This document shows, piece by piece, positions 8,399 through 18,327 of a stretch of 64,000 nucleotides of DNA (the first letter of the stretch is position 1; every line of letters begins with the position of its first letter). The notes below the pieces were generated by a model that made no database searches, was not told the DNA's origin, and worked only from the letters and a program-made list of their open reading frames with translations. The stretch covers positions 1-64,000 of the forward strand of contig JAJFFN010000002.1 of assembly GCA_021776635.1 (NCBI GenBank). The letters are read 5' to 3'. This DNA comes from Robiginitomaculum sp. Lineage in GTDB: Bacteria; Pseudomonadota; Alphaproteobacteria; Caulobacterales; Maricaulaceae. The position numbers were made by a program, and so were the translations under genes.

Positions 8399-9637
8399 AT
8401 GGCGGGAATTCTGCAAAACCGGGATTGGATAGCCAAAAAAAACTATATCCTTTTAATCATCATGTTTGTTGCTCTGCCTTTTATGGCACACGCTGGTGGG
8501 CTCGGTATAGCTGCCATAGTGGCGTTAAGCGGATTGCTAGGCGTTATTGGTTTTTGGCCAAAGCATATCAAGAATTTCTTACACCGTGTTCCGAAATCCA
8601 TATGGATGATTTTTGTTCTACTTTTTTGGGGGTGGTTTTCTGTATTATGGTCACCGTATAAAAACTCTGATATACTCAATAACGCGGTAAAAATATTATT
8701 TGGCATGCCGGTGTATTTAGGCTGCGCCGCTATGATTTGTGCACAGAATAAATATACACATAATATACTTCCGTGGCTATTTATTGCTTCTTTAGTTGGT
8801 TCAATCATCGCGGTGTTATTTGATTTGACAACAAATTATAGTTTAACTTTACTGGTAGACCCTCTGGCTAATGGCGAAACACTGGCAAGTCGTCACGGTG
8901 ATATGGTACAAAACGTTGGCCATGCCGTATCCGTTCTGGTATTATTTGTCATCCCAATTAGTGTGTTTTTGTGGCAAAAAAATATGCCTGCAAAATTCTT
9001 TGCTATTCTTTTAATATTAGCCGTGGGTATTTGCACGCATTTGGCAAATGCAAGTGCGGCACAAATAGGATTGTTGGTCGCATTGATTTTTATGGGACTA
9101 GCTATTGTTCATTCAAAATTTGCCTTAAAAAGTGCATTTTTAATGGCAGGAGCTTGTTTGTTGTTTGCACCTATTCTCGCATTTTTGCCTGCAAATTTAA
9201 GTTCGGAAGTGCGAGCGAAGTTACCGTTTTCTTGGGAAGAAAGAGTGTTTAACTGGGAAGCTCTTTATGAAAAAATTGTAGAACATCCGTTAATTGGACA
9301 CGGTTTTGATGCGGTGCGGACATTTAATAACACACATACAATTCGAGGGTTTGATGAAAGGGCTTTGGTCTCTTTACATCCACATAATGCAGGCTTGCAT
9401 TTATGGGTAGAAGTAGGGCTTGTGGGCATATTGTTGGCTTGTATTGCACTGTTTTTTGGTGCACGACAATTGTCGGGTAAAGGAGGTCTGTCGCACTCAA
9501 GACAAATTGCGGCTAGTGGCCTTTGCGCCGCGACAACAATAATGGCGAGCATTTCTTATGGCGTGTGGCAGGATTGGTGGTGGGCTTCAATAATTTTGGC
9601 TGTTGCAACTGTTTCTTTTGCCAACACATATACTTAG
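8399..9637 (+). CDS. O-antigen ligase/polymerase-like membrane protein (Wzy_C family)
   Basis: A 412-aa polytopic inner-membrane protein with about ten to twelve hydrophobic helices. Its large periplasmic loop contains GHGFDAVRTF and HPHNAGLHLWVEVGLVGILL, the signature of the O-antigen ligase (WaaL/Wzy_C) family in which the His in HPHN is important. Members ligate or polymerise lipid-linked glycans in the periplasm; which reaction occurs here cannot be told. The ATG lies one base after the thrS stop codon, so the two may share a transcript. A glycosyltransferase gene with a possible promoter of its own follows. Confidence 0.82.
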   Translation: MAGILQNRDWIAKKNYILLIIMFVALPFMAHAGGLGIAAIVALSGLLGVIGFWPKHIKNFLHRVPKSIWMIFVLLFWGWFSVLWSPYKNSDILNNAVKILFGMPVYLGCAAMICAQNKYTHNILPWLFIASLVGSIIAVLFDLTTNYSLTLLVDPLANGETLASRHGDMVQNVGHAVSVLVLFVIPISVFLWQKNMPAKFFAILLILAVGICTHLANASAAQIGLLVALIFMGLAIVHSKFALKSAFLMAGACLLFAPILAFLPANLSSEVRAKLPFSWEERVFNWEALYEKIVEHPLIGHGFDAVRTFNNTHTIRGFDERALVSLHPHNAGLHLWVEVGLVGILLACIALFFGARQLSGKGGLSHSRQIAASGLCAATTIMASISYGVWQDWWWASIILAVATVSFANTYT

Positions 9638-9670
9638 GAGTGTTTTTCTGACATTTGCAGATATATTTTC

Positions 9671-9700
9671 TTTACTTTTGCATATTACTTTGGTTATAAT
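9671..9700 (+). promoter_or_regulatory. Putative promoter before the GT2 gene
   Basis: TTTACT (9671-9676) and a consensus TATAAT (9695-9700) separated by 18 bases, 34 bases before the GT2 start. The -10 is perfect, the -35 weak. Confidence 0.42.
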
Positions 9701-9734
9701 TATTTAACCGGGGGGTCGGAAAGAAGTGGTTTTG

Positions 9735-10640
9735 ATGTCAACAAATGTGGTTCCTTTACCTGTACGGTTTCTAAAAAAACGTATTAGTGTTGTTATGGTG
9801 TCGTACTACACAGGCCCATCTTTACTGGAATCCGTTTCTGCCGTTCTGGCAGATCCTGACATCTCAGAATTAATAATCGTTGATAATGGTAATTTGGCCT
9901 CGGCGCGGCAAAGATTATGGGCATTTGCAAAAAACAAAAACCGTATGCGAATTGTACAAGGGCAGGGCAATGTAGGGTTTAGTCGTGCATGTAACTATGG
10001 CGCTAAGCTTGCTAAGGGTGATTACATATTGTTCTTAAACCCAGATGCTTTAATTGAAGCTGGCTCTGCGATGAGAATGGCTAAATGTGGGAAAAATTTA
10101 GCACTTCCATGGATTGTGGGTGGAAATTTGCAAACAGTAAAAGGCAAAGAACAACGCGGCTCACGCCGTAGTGAATTAACACCAATATCTGCCGTTGTTA
10201 GCTTTACGCCTTTACATAAATTACCTAGATTGGATTCAATCCATTTAGAAAATAAACCGGTTCCCAATAGCCCTGTTGATATGCCTGTAGTAAGCGGAGC
10301 TTGTTTAATGATGAACAAAGAGAGTTTTGATATTTTGGGTGGTTTTGATGAACGGTATTTTTTGCATGTAGAAGATATTGAAATATGCAGACGTACACGA
10401 TTACTAGGTGGGGATGTATTTTTTGAACCTAAAGCTAAAGTCATGCATTATGGTTCTACGTCCAAAACGAGGATTGTGCGTGTGGAGCGCAGTAAATTAC
10501 GTGGGTTTATCATGTATTTTTGGGACTATACTGAACATTGGTGGAGCAAAGCTCTTCTGATATTGTCCATCCCATTTATGTTTACGGCAATTATGGGTCG
10601 GGCTTGGTGGATGTCTGTTCGAAAACCGTGGATTGAGTAG
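9735..10640 (+). CDS. Family 2 glycosyltransferase (rhamnosyltransferase-like)
   Basis: A 301-aa GT-A fold enzyme. It has RISVVMVSYYTGPSLLES, a nucleotide-sugar-binding IIVDNGN, NVGFSRACNYGAKLAKGDYILFLNPDA (DxD-equivalent NPD) and a later ACLMMNKESFDILGGFDERYFLHVEDIEICRR, typical of WcaA/WbbL-like enzymes that add sugars to lipid-linked glycan on the cytoplasmic face. A hydrophobic stretch near the C-terminus may anchor it. The ATG at 9735 follows GGAAAGAAG by eight bases; GTG at 9726 is an alternative. It converges on and overlaps the GT39 gene by 50 bases. It probably serves surface-glycan synthesis with the O-antigen ligase-like protein. Confidence 0.85.
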   Translation: MSTNVVPLPVRFLKKRISVVMVSYYTGPSLLESVSAVLADPDISELIIVDNGNLASARQRLWAFAKNKNRMRIVQGQGNVGFSRACNYGAKLAKGDYILFLNPDALIEAGSAMRMAKCGKNLALPWIVGGNLQTVKGKEQRGSRRSELTPISAVVSFTPLHKLPRLDSIHLENKPVPNSPVDMPVVSGACLMMNKESFDILGGFDERYFLHVEDIEICRRTRLLGGDVFFEPKAKVMHYGSTSKTRIVRVERSKLRGFIMYFWDYTEHWWSKALLILSIPFMFTAIMGRAWWMSVRKPWIE

Positions 10641-12327
10641 GGCAAATATCCGTCTTTAATAACTCTAAACGAACCGAACGACCTTTTGCATAATTAAATC
10701 CTTTGATGGTCTCAAGACTTGTAAGGCAAAGCTCTTGTTCAGCTAATTTATTAATGAGTTTGTCTCCATATTCTTTTGTAGTGGTGCGAACCCTATCTAA
10801 TATAATGATGTCGTTAGTTTTCATATTCAATGATGATAATCGCTCCTCAGGCTTTCCAAGTAATACATTTGTTCCCAAATGGAAAACCATACTTGGTTCT
10901 GTAAATTGTGTTGACAATACGGTCATATTTGCAACGGGTGTTTGAATACCGTGTTTAGTAAAAGCCGATTGCAGTTTTTGTCCAATTTGCAATTGTTTCA
11001 TTGAGGGTAGAATATACAGATATGTTGGTATTGAAATGATGATTGCAGCCGCCAAAGCCCCATAATAAGCGTGAAGAGTTTTCCCAACCCATAGCTGTCT
11101 TGCTGCATATATACATATAAGAATGGCGCCAAACATTATGGCAAAACTCCATTTGGGGTAGTCGCCGTAAGCAGCTTGGGCAAATAATACTGCTGTAGTC
11201 AGGACTATGCCGACGACAGTAAATATCACCGCGCCAATACGTCTTGTTAATTTAAACTCATTTACCCGGCTTAGTGTTGCAACGGCTGCACCTGCCATTA
11301 GAGCAAACGCAGGGAAGGTAATGAGGGTATAATGTGGCAATTTGGTTGGTATGAATTCTAACAAAATGAAAAATGGTATACTCCAACAAAGCAACAGTCT
11401 TGCAGCAAGGGCTACGGGCGTATCGAAACCTGCGCCGCCTGCAGCTTTGCTCCGCGCCGCGCGGAATGCGAAGACAAGACCTGGTAATAAAAACAAGCAT
11501 GCTGGCCAAAACGCCACCCATATCGTGCCTAAATAATAGCCAGGTGGGCCTGGATGTTTTTCTTGAACACCTTTGAGCTTAGGCGCTAAATCATTGCCGA
11601 TGGCGTCTATGAAAAATGCGCCACCTGTTTCTAGCCAAATCAAGACTGTCCAAGGCAGAACGATCATTAAAAACAGCACTGGACCAGGCCAAAACCCTAA
11701 GGGCTTAATCCAGGTGGTGTTACGTTCCCACATCACAAGCGCTAACAAACACAGCACTATGAGCATTGGTAAAATTGGTCCCTTAATCATAACTGCACAG
11801 CCAAGAGCAACCCAAAACAATACGCCTATACGCTGATCGCCGCCATTGCGTAAATGCCCTAGGCTGGCTAATACCAAGGCCGCAAAAGCCAACAATAGCG
11901 CATCTGTTTTGGCTATATGAGCCTCAAAAACAAAAATAAAACTGACGGCTAAAAGTGCTGAACCATATAATGCGCTCTCTCTACCAATCATGCGCGAGCC
12001 GCCCCAATAGGTTGCCAAAATAGTTAAGATTGCTGCGATTACAGACGGTATTCTATGTGCCCAAATATCGCGTTTTTTTACATCCGAAAACATCTTGACA
12101 CTTGCGGCCTGTAACCAATACGCACCTGCTGGTTTTTTATTGCGTGCACGATCTTGAAATTTGATATTAATATAATCGCCACTTTCAAGCATTTGTACCG
12201 TAGCTTGCGCATAGCGCGCTTCATCCCTATCGATGACAGGTAAGCCAGAAAGTCCCGGCAATGCCATTGCTAAAACCAAGAGTGTTAGCAAGAGCATATC
12301 TTTTGTGCGTAATTTTATTTTGTTCAT
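10591..12327 (-). CDS. GT39/ArnT-like polyprenyl-phosphate sugar glycosyltransferase
   Basis: A 578-aa polytopic membrane enzyme with about twelve helices and a periplasmic C-terminal part. The first periplasmic loop has the hallmark LPVIDRDEARYAQA (Asp-Glu pair, metal or acceptor binding) followed by NKKPAGAYW, as in ArnT and PMT-type transferases that move a sugar from a polyprenyl-phosphate carrier to a lipid or protein. The C-terminal 120 residues form a soluble domain. It is divergent from a DPM1-like GT2 that could make the polyprenyl-phosphate sugar donor, a typical functional pair. The acceptor (lipid A or protein) is unknown. The last 50 bases overlap the opposing GT2 gene. Confidence 0.85.
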   Translation of the reverse strand: MNKIKLRTKDMLLLTLLVLAMALPGLSGLPVIDRDEARYAQATVQMLESGDYINIKFQDRARNKKPAGAYWLQAASVKMFSDVKKRDIWAHRIPSVIAAILTILATYWGGSRMIGRESALYGSALLAVSFIFVFEAHIAKTDALLLAFAALVLASLGHLRNGGDQRIGVLFWVALGCAVMIKGPILPMLIVLCLLALVMWERNTTWIKPLGFWPGPVLFLMIVLPWTVLIWLETGGAFFIDAIGNDLAPKLKGVQEKHPGPPGYYLGTIWVAFWPACLFLLPGLVFAFRAARSKAAGGAGFDTPVALAARLLLCWSIPFFILLEFIPTKLPHYTLITFPAFALMAGAAVATLSRVNEFKLTRRIGAVIFTVVGIVLTTAVLFAQAAYGDYPKWSFAIMFGAILICIYAARQLWVGKTLHAYYGALAAAIIISIPTYLYILPSMKQLQIGQKLQSAFTKHGIQTPVANMTVLSTQFTEPSMVFHLGTNVLLGKPEERLSSLNMKTNDIIILDRVRTTTKEYGDKLINKLAEQELCLTSLETIKGFNYAKGRSVRLELLKTDICPTQSTVFEQTSTKPDP

Positions 12328-12422
12328 AGACCCTTAGATAGCATTACATAATTCTCACACAAGCTATATTGCGTGTTTCGTGAACTCGTGTCATGAGCAT
12401 TAAAAATTTAAAAGAGGTTTTC

Positions 12423-13178
12423 GTGCCAAGTAAAGCTAAATCAAAAATTAAGTCGCAGATTAAATACAGTGTGGTCATTCCGGTATTTAACGAAGAAGAA
12501 AATGTAGGCCCACTTTCTGGGGAGATTGCAAATGCCATGCGTAACCTTCCTTATGAAATGATATTCATCGACGATGCAAGTACGGACGGTACGTTAAAGG
12601 CCCTTTCAACACTAAAATCTACCCATAAGACCTTAAGAGTGCTCAGCCATAGGAAAAACTCTGGGCAGAGCAGATCCGTAAGGTCAGGTGTAAAAGCGGC
12701 GAACGGTGATATTATAGCGACGCTTGACGGCGATGGGCAAAACGATCCTGCTGATATTCCAGCTCTTATCAATAAAATGATACGTAATGATGCTCCGATG
12801 AATTTAGCTCTGGTTGGTGGACGAAGAGCTAAACGTAAAGACACGTGGGCAAAACGCGCAGCCTCACGTTTTGGAAATGGGGTGCGTAAATGGCTCCTAA
12901 AGGACAAAGCAGATGATACGGGTTGTGGCCTAAAAGTTTTTAAACGAGATGCATTCTTGAACTTGCCATATTTTGATCATATCCACAGATATATTCCTTC
13001 ATTGATGTTACGTGAAGGTTATACAATCGAATTTGAGGATGTTGGCCACCGAAATCGTCAATTTGGTGTCTCTAAATATACAAATTTTGGCCGCCTTATT
13101 GTTTCAATTTCAGACTTACGCGGCGTCATGTGGCTCAACCGCCGTTCGCAAAACCCCGGTGAAATAGATGAAATTTAG
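12423..13178 (+). CDS. Dolichol-phosphate-mannose-synthase-like family 2 glycosyltransferase
   Basis: A 251-aa soluble GT-A enzyme: YSVVIPVFNEEENVGPL, IFIDDASTDGT, the metal-binding LDGDGQNDP, and a GCGLKVFKRDAF motif, the pattern of DPM1-type polyprenyl-phosphate glycosyltransferases. It lacks the two C-terminal membrane helices of ArnC/GtrB. The GTG at 12423 is preferred because AGAGG stands five bases upstream; the more upstream ATG (12393) has no ribosome-binding site. It is divergent from the GT39 gene across about 95 bases, so the pair probably forms donor-making and donor-using steps of one glycan modification. Confidence 0.85.
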   Translation: MPSKAKSKIKSQIKYSVVIPVFNEEENVGPLSGEIANAMRNLPYEMIFIDDASTDGTLKALSTLKSTHKTLRVLSHRKNSGQSRSVRSGVKAANGDIIATLDGDGQNDPADIPALINKMIRNDAPMNLALVGGRRAKRKDTWAKRAASRFGNGVRKWLLKDKADDTGCGLKVFKRDAFLNLPYFDHIHRYIPSLMLREGYTIEFEDVGHRNRQFGVSKYTNFGRLIVSISDLRGVMWLNRRSQNPGEIDEI

Positions 13179-13348
13179 ATGTGAGTGCGCAAACGCATTA
13201 TAAGTAATTCTATAGATAATTATTTTCGCTAAAAGGCTTGAAACTTATTCAGCATTTAAAAACCCACATACAATTTGAGAAAAGAAAAAATAACCCTAGC
13301 GCCTTTATATTATAACTGATAATACGCGCCCGCAAAAGGAGTGTTCTC

Positions 13349-14806
13349 ATGTTGATTCGTGAAGGTCTCACATTTGACGATGTGCTTTTGCTACCAAAAG
13401 CCTCAGAAATATTGCCGGGTGATGCTAATTTGGCAACGCGCTTGACTAAAACTATTACTCTTAATGTACCTTTGTTGTCAGCGGCAATGGATACAGTTAC
13501 CGAAGCGCCCTTGGCTATTGCGATGGCGCAGGCTGGCGGAATGGGTATAGTTCACCGAAATTTATCCATAGACGAACAGGCCGAAGAGGTACGCAAAGTA
13601 AAGCGTTATGAGTCTGGTATGGTGGTAAATCCAGTGACGATTGGGCCGGATGCTACATTGGCTGAGCTACGAATGTTAGCTGACGAACATATGTTTTCTA
13701 GTTTCCCCGTTGTTGAGGACGGTGGCAAGCTTATCGGGATTATCACCAACCGTGATACGCGTTTTGCATCCGACCCGCGCGAGAAAGTTGCAGATATGAT
13801 GACCCGTGATTTGATCACGGTCTCTGAGGGAACAACAGAAGACCAAGCCCGCGAACTACTGCACAAACACCGTATTGAACAAGTTTTGGTTGTTAATAGA
13901 AAAGGTCGTTGCGTCGGTTTGATTACGGTTAAGGATATGGAGAAAGCCCAAAGTTTTCCAAATGCCTGTAAAGACGACAATGGAAGCCTTAGAGTTGGTG
14001 CGGCATCTACGGTCGGTGATGCGGGGTTTGAACGAGGGTTAGCATTAATTGCTGCTGGAGTAGATGCGCTGATTATTGACACGGCTCATGGTCATTCCAT
14101 CAAAGTTATCGAACAAGTAAAGCGGTTCAAAGAACATAGCCAAGATGTACAAATAATAGCAGGTAATATTGCTACTGAGGATGCGGCTAACGCACTAATT
14201 AGTGCTGGTGCAGATGCTTTGAAAGTTGGCATAGGGCCTGGGTCTATATGTACGACACGCATTGTGGCCGGAGTAGGGGTGCCGCAATTAACTGCAATCA
14301 TTGATGTGTGTAAAGCAGCGAAAAAAGCAGGAATTCCAGTTATTTCTGATGGGGGTATAAAATATTCTGGTGACATGGCCAAGGCTCTAGCAATAGGAGC
14401 AGAGAGTGTTATGATTGGGTCTCTATTTGCAGGTGCAAGCGAAACACCTGGGGACGTATTTTTGTACAAAGGGCGATCCTACAAATCATATCGCGGTATG
14501 GGTTCCGTTGGGGCAATGGCAAGAGGTTCTGCGGACCGTTACTTCCAAAAGGAAGTTACCGATAGTATGAAATTAGTACCAGAAGGTATAGAGGGTCGTA
14601 TTGGATTTAAAGGGCCTGTTGGTCCCATAATTCATCAACTTTTAGGTGGCGTGCGTGCGGCGATGGGATATACGGGGTCAGCGAATATTACTGGATTTCA
14701 CAAAAATGCAGAATTTGTTCGTATAACGAATTCTGGGCTGCGAGAAAGCCATGTTCATGATGTTGCCATTGCCCGGGAAAGCCCAAATTATTCTGAACAA
14801 AAATAA
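13349..14806 (+). CDS. guaB: Inosine-5'-monophosphate dehydrogenase
   Basis: A 485-aa enzyme that oxidises IMP to XMP with NAD+, the first committed step to GMP. The barrel starts with GLTFDDVLLLP, two CBS domains lie at about residues 95-205, the catalytic loop GPGSICTTRI places the nucleophile at Cys301, and the flap and active-site segments YRGMGSVGAM follow. AAGGAG stands before the ATG. It is followed by an rRNA methyltransferase and guaA, so both GMP-forming steps lie in one transcription unit. Confidence 0.97.
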   Translation: MLIREGLTFDDVLLLPKASEILPGDANLATRLTKTITLNVPLLSAAMDTVTEAPLAIAMAQAGGMGIVHRNLSIDEQAEEVRKVKRYESGMVVNPVTIGPDATLAELRMLADEHMFSSFPVVEDGGKLIGIITNRDTRFASDPREKVADMMTRDLITVSEGTTEDQARELLHKHRIEQVLVVNRKGRCVGLITVKDMEKAQSFPNACKDDNGSLRVGAASTVGDAGFERGLALIAAGVDALIIDTAHGHSIKVIEQVKRFKEHSQDVQIIAGNIATEDAANALISAGADALKVGIGPGSICTTRIVAGVGVPQLTAIIDVCKAAKKAGIPVISDGGIKYSGDMAKALAIGAESVMIGSLFAGASETPGDVFLYKGRSYKSYRGMGSVGAMARGSADRYFQKEVTDSMKLVPEGIEGRIGFKGPVGPIIHQLLGGVRAAMGYTGSANITGFHKNAEFVRITNSGLRESHVHDVAIARESPNYSEQK

Positions 14807-14818
14807 AGATATAATACT

Positions 14819-16159
14819 ATGAGACATGGTGGACGTATTCAGGCCGCAATTGAGGTTTTGGAAGATATAATAGGGCAACATACGCCTGCTGCACATGCGC
14901 TTCGAGATTGGGGTAAAGCGCACCGTTTTGCTGGCTCAAAAGACCGTGCTGCTATTGGCGGGATTGTATTTGATGCACTTCGCCGTAAGTCTTCAACACT
15001 TTGGCGGATGGGGATTCATAGTGCAGAAGATAAGGAGAGCGCCGGAGAAAGTGCAAGTGCAAGTGCGAGAGCATTAGTACTTGGTACAATGGTTTGGGCA
15101 TGGGATGAGAGTATAGAAAGCCTCTCAGCCGTTTTCTCAGAAGATGAACATTCACCCACACCCTTAACAAAAGATGAGAAACTTTCACTGAAAGGTGCGC
15201 GTGATCTGAATATGGCACCTGACTGGATACGCGCTGATATACCTGAGTGGGTTTGGCCTGCATTTTCCAATAATTTTGGTGAAAATGCAGTGGCTGAGGG
15301 GCAAACCATGTTAAGGCGTCCGCCATTAGATTTACGGGTCAATGGCTTGAAAGCCGACAAGAAAAAGGTTTTGGTTAAACTCAAACAGTTTGGCGCTCTT
15401 GCAGCGAAATTGTCGCCTATGGGAATTCGTATTGAAGCTGGAAGAAAATTAGATCGTCTCCCAAATATTCAATCAGATCCAATGTTTCTAATGGGAGAAG
15501 TGGAAATACAGGACGAAGGTTCGCAAATCGTATCATTGCTTGTGGACGCCAAACCTAGTGAGACAGTATTAGATTATTGCGCCGGTGGCGGCGGTAAAAC
15601 ATTGGCATTAGCTGCTGACATGGGAAATGAAGGTAAGATTTATGCTTATGATATTGATAAGAGACGTTTGGCACCACTTTATGCAAGAGCACAAAGGGCA
15701 GGGGCTACAAATATAGAGGTTGTGCAACCGCCGCAAGGTAATCTAAGTAAACTTCGCGGTACTATTGACCGTGTCTTGATAGATGCTCCGTGTACTGGTT
15801 CTGGAACATGGCGACGGAAACCCGATACAAAGTGGCGGCTTTCATTAAACACATTGGAATTGCGCATAAGTGAGCAAAAGGCTGTGCTTGAACAAGCAAA
15901 GCAATATGTACGCCCTGATGGGTTGTTGATTTATGTTACCTGTTCGCTGTTCGCAGAAGAAAATGAAGGCCAAATTTATTCTTTTCTAGAGACAAATAAA
16001 GATTTTGAACTTTTATCGGCAGGCGAGGTTTGGGAAGAACGTATCGGAACTGATAAAGCGATGCCGTGGTCCGAAGACGGCTGTACTTTAACAATGTCGC
16101 CTGCATCAACTAATACCGACGGCTTCTTTTTGGCCGTAATGAGAAAAACTGGAAAATAG
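14819..16159 (+). CDS. RsmB/NOP-family RNA (cytosine-5) methyltransferase
   Basis: A 446-aa SAM-dependent RNA m5C methyltransferase of the NOL1/NOP2/Sun family. After an N-terminal region with a NusB-like helical part, the SAM site is [17 protein letters not shown], then the motif [20 protein letters not shown] with its conserved Cys, and motif [17 protein letters not shown] with the presumed nucleophilic Cys. The placement between guaB and guaA is common in alphaproteobacteria. It is probably 16S rRNA C967-type, but paralogues modify other sites, so I give no symbol. It ends four bases before guaA. Confidence 0.9.
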   Translation: MRHGGRIQAAIEVLEDIIGQHTPAAHALRDWGKAHRFAGSKDRAAIGGIVFDALRRKSSTLWRMGIHSAEDKESAGESASASARALVLGTMVWAWDESIESLSAVFSEDEHSPTPLTKDEKLSLKGARDLNMAPDWIRADIPEWVWPAFSNNFGENAVAEGQTMLRRPPLDLRVNGLKADKKKVLVKLKQFGALAAKLSPMGIRIEAGRKLDRLPNIQSDPMFLMGEVEIQDEGSQIVSLLVDAKPSETVLDYCAGGGGKTLALAADMGNEGKIYAYDIDKRRLAPLYARAQRAGATNIEVVQPPQGNLSKLRGTIDRVLIDAPCTGSGTWRRKPDTKWRLSLNTLELRISEQKAVLEQAKQYVRPDGLLIYVTCSLFAEENEGQIYSFLETNKDFELLSAGEVWEERIGTDKAMPWSEDGCTLTMSPASTNTDGFFLAVMRKTGK

Positions 16160-16163
16160 AATT

Positions 16164-17726
16164 ATGACAACTGGTCATCACGAAAAAGTATTGATTATAG
16201 ATTTTGGCTCTCAGGTTACGAAACTTATTGCAAGGCGGGTACGAGAAAGTGGTGTTTATTCTGAAGTACATCCCTACAATCGGATCACAGATGAGCTGTT
16301 GCAGTCATATGGACCTAAAGCGATTATTCTCTCAGGCGGGCCAAACAGTGTCGGCGGTGCCAAGAGTCCACGTATCCATGATAGTGTTTTTGATCTCGGT
16401 GTTCCGATTTTGGGGATTTGCTATGGCCAAATGGCCATGGTTGATCAACTTGGAGGCTCTGCAGAGGCTGCAGACGAGAGAGAGTTTGGTCGTGCAGCAA
16501 TAAAAATTGTCAAAGACAGCCCTTTGTTTTTGGGTATTGGTGAAGTTGGTTCAGAACATACCGTTTGGATGAGCCATGGGGACCGTGTTAATAAATTACC
16601 GGAAGGTTTTGAAATAATTGCTAAATCTCCAAATGCACCATTTGCAGCAAGTGAGGATTCTGCACGCAAGTTTTATAATGTTATGTTCCACCCAGAAGTT
16701 GCTCACACACCTATTGGTGCACAAATACTGCGTAATTTTACGCACGGTATAGCAGGACTTAAAGGGGATTGGACTATGGCTGCGTTTAAAGACGAAGCAA
16801 TTCATGCAATTCGCAAGCAAGTTGGTGATGGAAAAGTAATTTGTGGTTTATCAGGCGGTGTGGACAGTTCAGTTGTAGCGGTTTTACTCCACGAAGCCAT
16901 TGGCGATCAATTAACTTGTGTATTTGTCGATACAGGCATGATGCGAAAAGATGAGGCTCAAGAAGTAGTTTCTATGTTTTCAAAGCATTACGACATAAAC
17001 TTAATACATGTAAATGCTGAAAAGCAATTTTTATCATTGTTAGAAAATGTATCTGACCCAGAAGAAAAGCGCAAGATAATTGGTAAGACATTCATTGATA
17101 TCTTTGAAAAACAAGCGAAAAATATTGGTGGTGCAAACTTTTTGGCACAAGGAACGCTTTACCCAGATGTGATAGAAAGCGTGTCTTTTGATGGTGGTCC
17201 ATCTGTTACTATCAAATCCCATCACAATGTTGGAGGGCTACCGGAACGTATGAATATGGCATTGGTAGAGCCGTTGAGAGAACTTTTTAAGGATGAAGTC
17301 AGGGACTTAGGGCGAGAACTTGGACTCCCTGATAGTTTTGTAGAAAGACACCCATTTCCCGGACCAGGTCTCGCTATTCGTTGCCCAGGTGCTATTACAA
17401 AAGAAAAGCTTGATCTTTTGCGAGTCGCCGATGCGATCTATCTAGATCAAATAAAAAAACATAATTTATACAATAAGATATGGCAAGCTTTTGCAGTAAT
17501 ATTACCTGTAAAAACCGTTGGTGTTATGGGCGATGGTCGAACATACGAATATGTGTTGGCTTTACGAGCCGTAACTTCATCTGACGGAATGACAGCAGAT
17601 TATTACCCTTATAGCCATGATTTTTTAGGCGAGACTGCGACGCGAATAATCAATGAAGTTCAGGGTGTAAATAGGGTGGTTTATGATATTACCTCTAAAC
17701 CACCTGGAACGATCGAATGGGAATAA
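16164..17726 (+). CDS. guaA: GMP synthase (glutamine-hydrolysing)
   Basis: A 520-aa enzyme converting XMP to GMP with glutamine and ATP. The N-terminal class I amidotransferase has LSGGPNSV, the nucleophile Cys86 in LGICYGQ and the MFHPEVAHT His-Glu pair. The ATP-pyrophosphatase domain starts with the P-loop LSGGVDSSV, and the C-terminal dimerisation domain ends PPGTIEWE as expected. The length is standard. It closes the guaB unit; no clear hairpin terminator follows. Confidence 0.97.
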   Translation: MTTGHHEKVLIIDFGSQVTKLIARRVRESGVYSEVHPYNRITDELLQSYGPKAIILSGGPNSVGGAKSPRIHDSVFDLGVPILGICYGQMAMVDQLGGSAEAADEREFGRAAIKIVKDSPLFLGIGEVGSEHTVWMSHGDRVNKLPEGFEIIAKSPNAPFAASEDSARKFYNVMFHPEVAHTPIGAQILRNFTHGIAGLKGDWTMAAFKDEAIHAIRKQVGDGKVICGLSGGVDSSVVAVLLHEAIGDQLTCVFVDTGMMRKDEAQEVVSMFSKHYDINLIHVNAEKQFLSLLENVSDPEEKRKIIGKTFIDIFEKQAKNIGGANFLAQGTLYPDVIESVSFDGGPSVTIKSHHNVGGLPERMNMALVEPLRELFKDEVRDLGRELGLPDSFVERHPFPGPGLAIRCPGAITKEKLDLLRVADAIYLDQIKKHNLYNKIWQAFAVILPVKTVGVMGDGRTYEYVLALRAVTSSDGMTADYYPYSHDFLGETATRIINEVQGVNRVVYDITSKPPGTIEWE

Positions 17727-17859
17727 AAATACATTGTCTAGTTAACTTTTAACCTCCATTTTCCGTTAGTTTTGACTGTAATCCTTACCTTGAGCTTTAA
17801 GGTATTTAAACCTGATTTTGCTATGTTCATCACAAGCGCCAAAGAGCGCAAACTGGTGA

Positions 17860-18327
17860 ATGGAAAAAATTGTGAACTTTCGGATTAAATATCTGATATC
17901 TGCCTGTATGGTGATTATGTCTGGATCGCACTTTGGCCAAGTAAATTTGGCAAGTGCGAAACCGGCAAAAAACGCCGTATTGTTAGAGATTATAGACGGT
18001 GACACCGCATTTATTGTTGATGAAGGCAAGAATGCTGCGTGGTGGGTAGTCGGGCAATGCCTGCGTCCCATCCCCGTGAAACCTAGAAATAGTTCAAATA
18101 ATACAATGACTTCAGAAGAAATACGTACTAATTCTCGTATTGGAGATCGCCAGATTGCGTTAACACAACAGTTTCGCTTCACTCTGGCTGATACTCCAAA
18201 CGGGCCTATAACCGCCGAGGTATATAATTCCTTGCGCGGTGGTTGGTCTGCTGTACCCGTTAGGCAAATTGCCCAATGTGAGTATCATGCATACTGCCGC
18301 CTGCGCTTGGAATCCCCAGAGTGTTAG
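17860..18327 (+). CDS. Secreted protein of unknown function upstream of the usher-like gene
   Basis: A 155-aa protein I do not recognise. The N-terminus (basic FRIKYL, hydrophobic ISACMVIMSG, cleavage probably after LASA) reads as a Sec signal peptide. The mature part contains LEIIDGDTAFIV, a WWVVGQ segment and three cysteines, two of them in QCEYHAYC near the C-terminus, suggesting a disulfide in the periplasm. Its last seven bases overlap the start of the 1067-aa outer-membrane protein gene, so the two are translationally coupled and it is probably an accessory of that protein, for example a periplasmic partner. The DGDT string recalls staphylococcal-nuclease folds but nothing else fits. 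Confidence 0.7.
   Translation: MEKIVNFRIKYLISACMVIMSGSHFGQVNLASAKPAKNAVLLEIIDGDTAFIVDEGKNAAWWVVGQCLRPIPVKPRNSSNNTMTSEEIRTNSRIGDRQIALTQQFRFTLADTPNGPITAEVYNSLRGGWSAVPVRQIAQCEYHAYCRLRLESPEC

Noticed and set aside
17974-18015. Staphylococcal-nuclease-like reading of the 155-aa secreted protein (DGDT string)
   Set aside because: Only the short DGDT string matches; the Arg and Glu catalytic residues and the barrel pattern are not seen.
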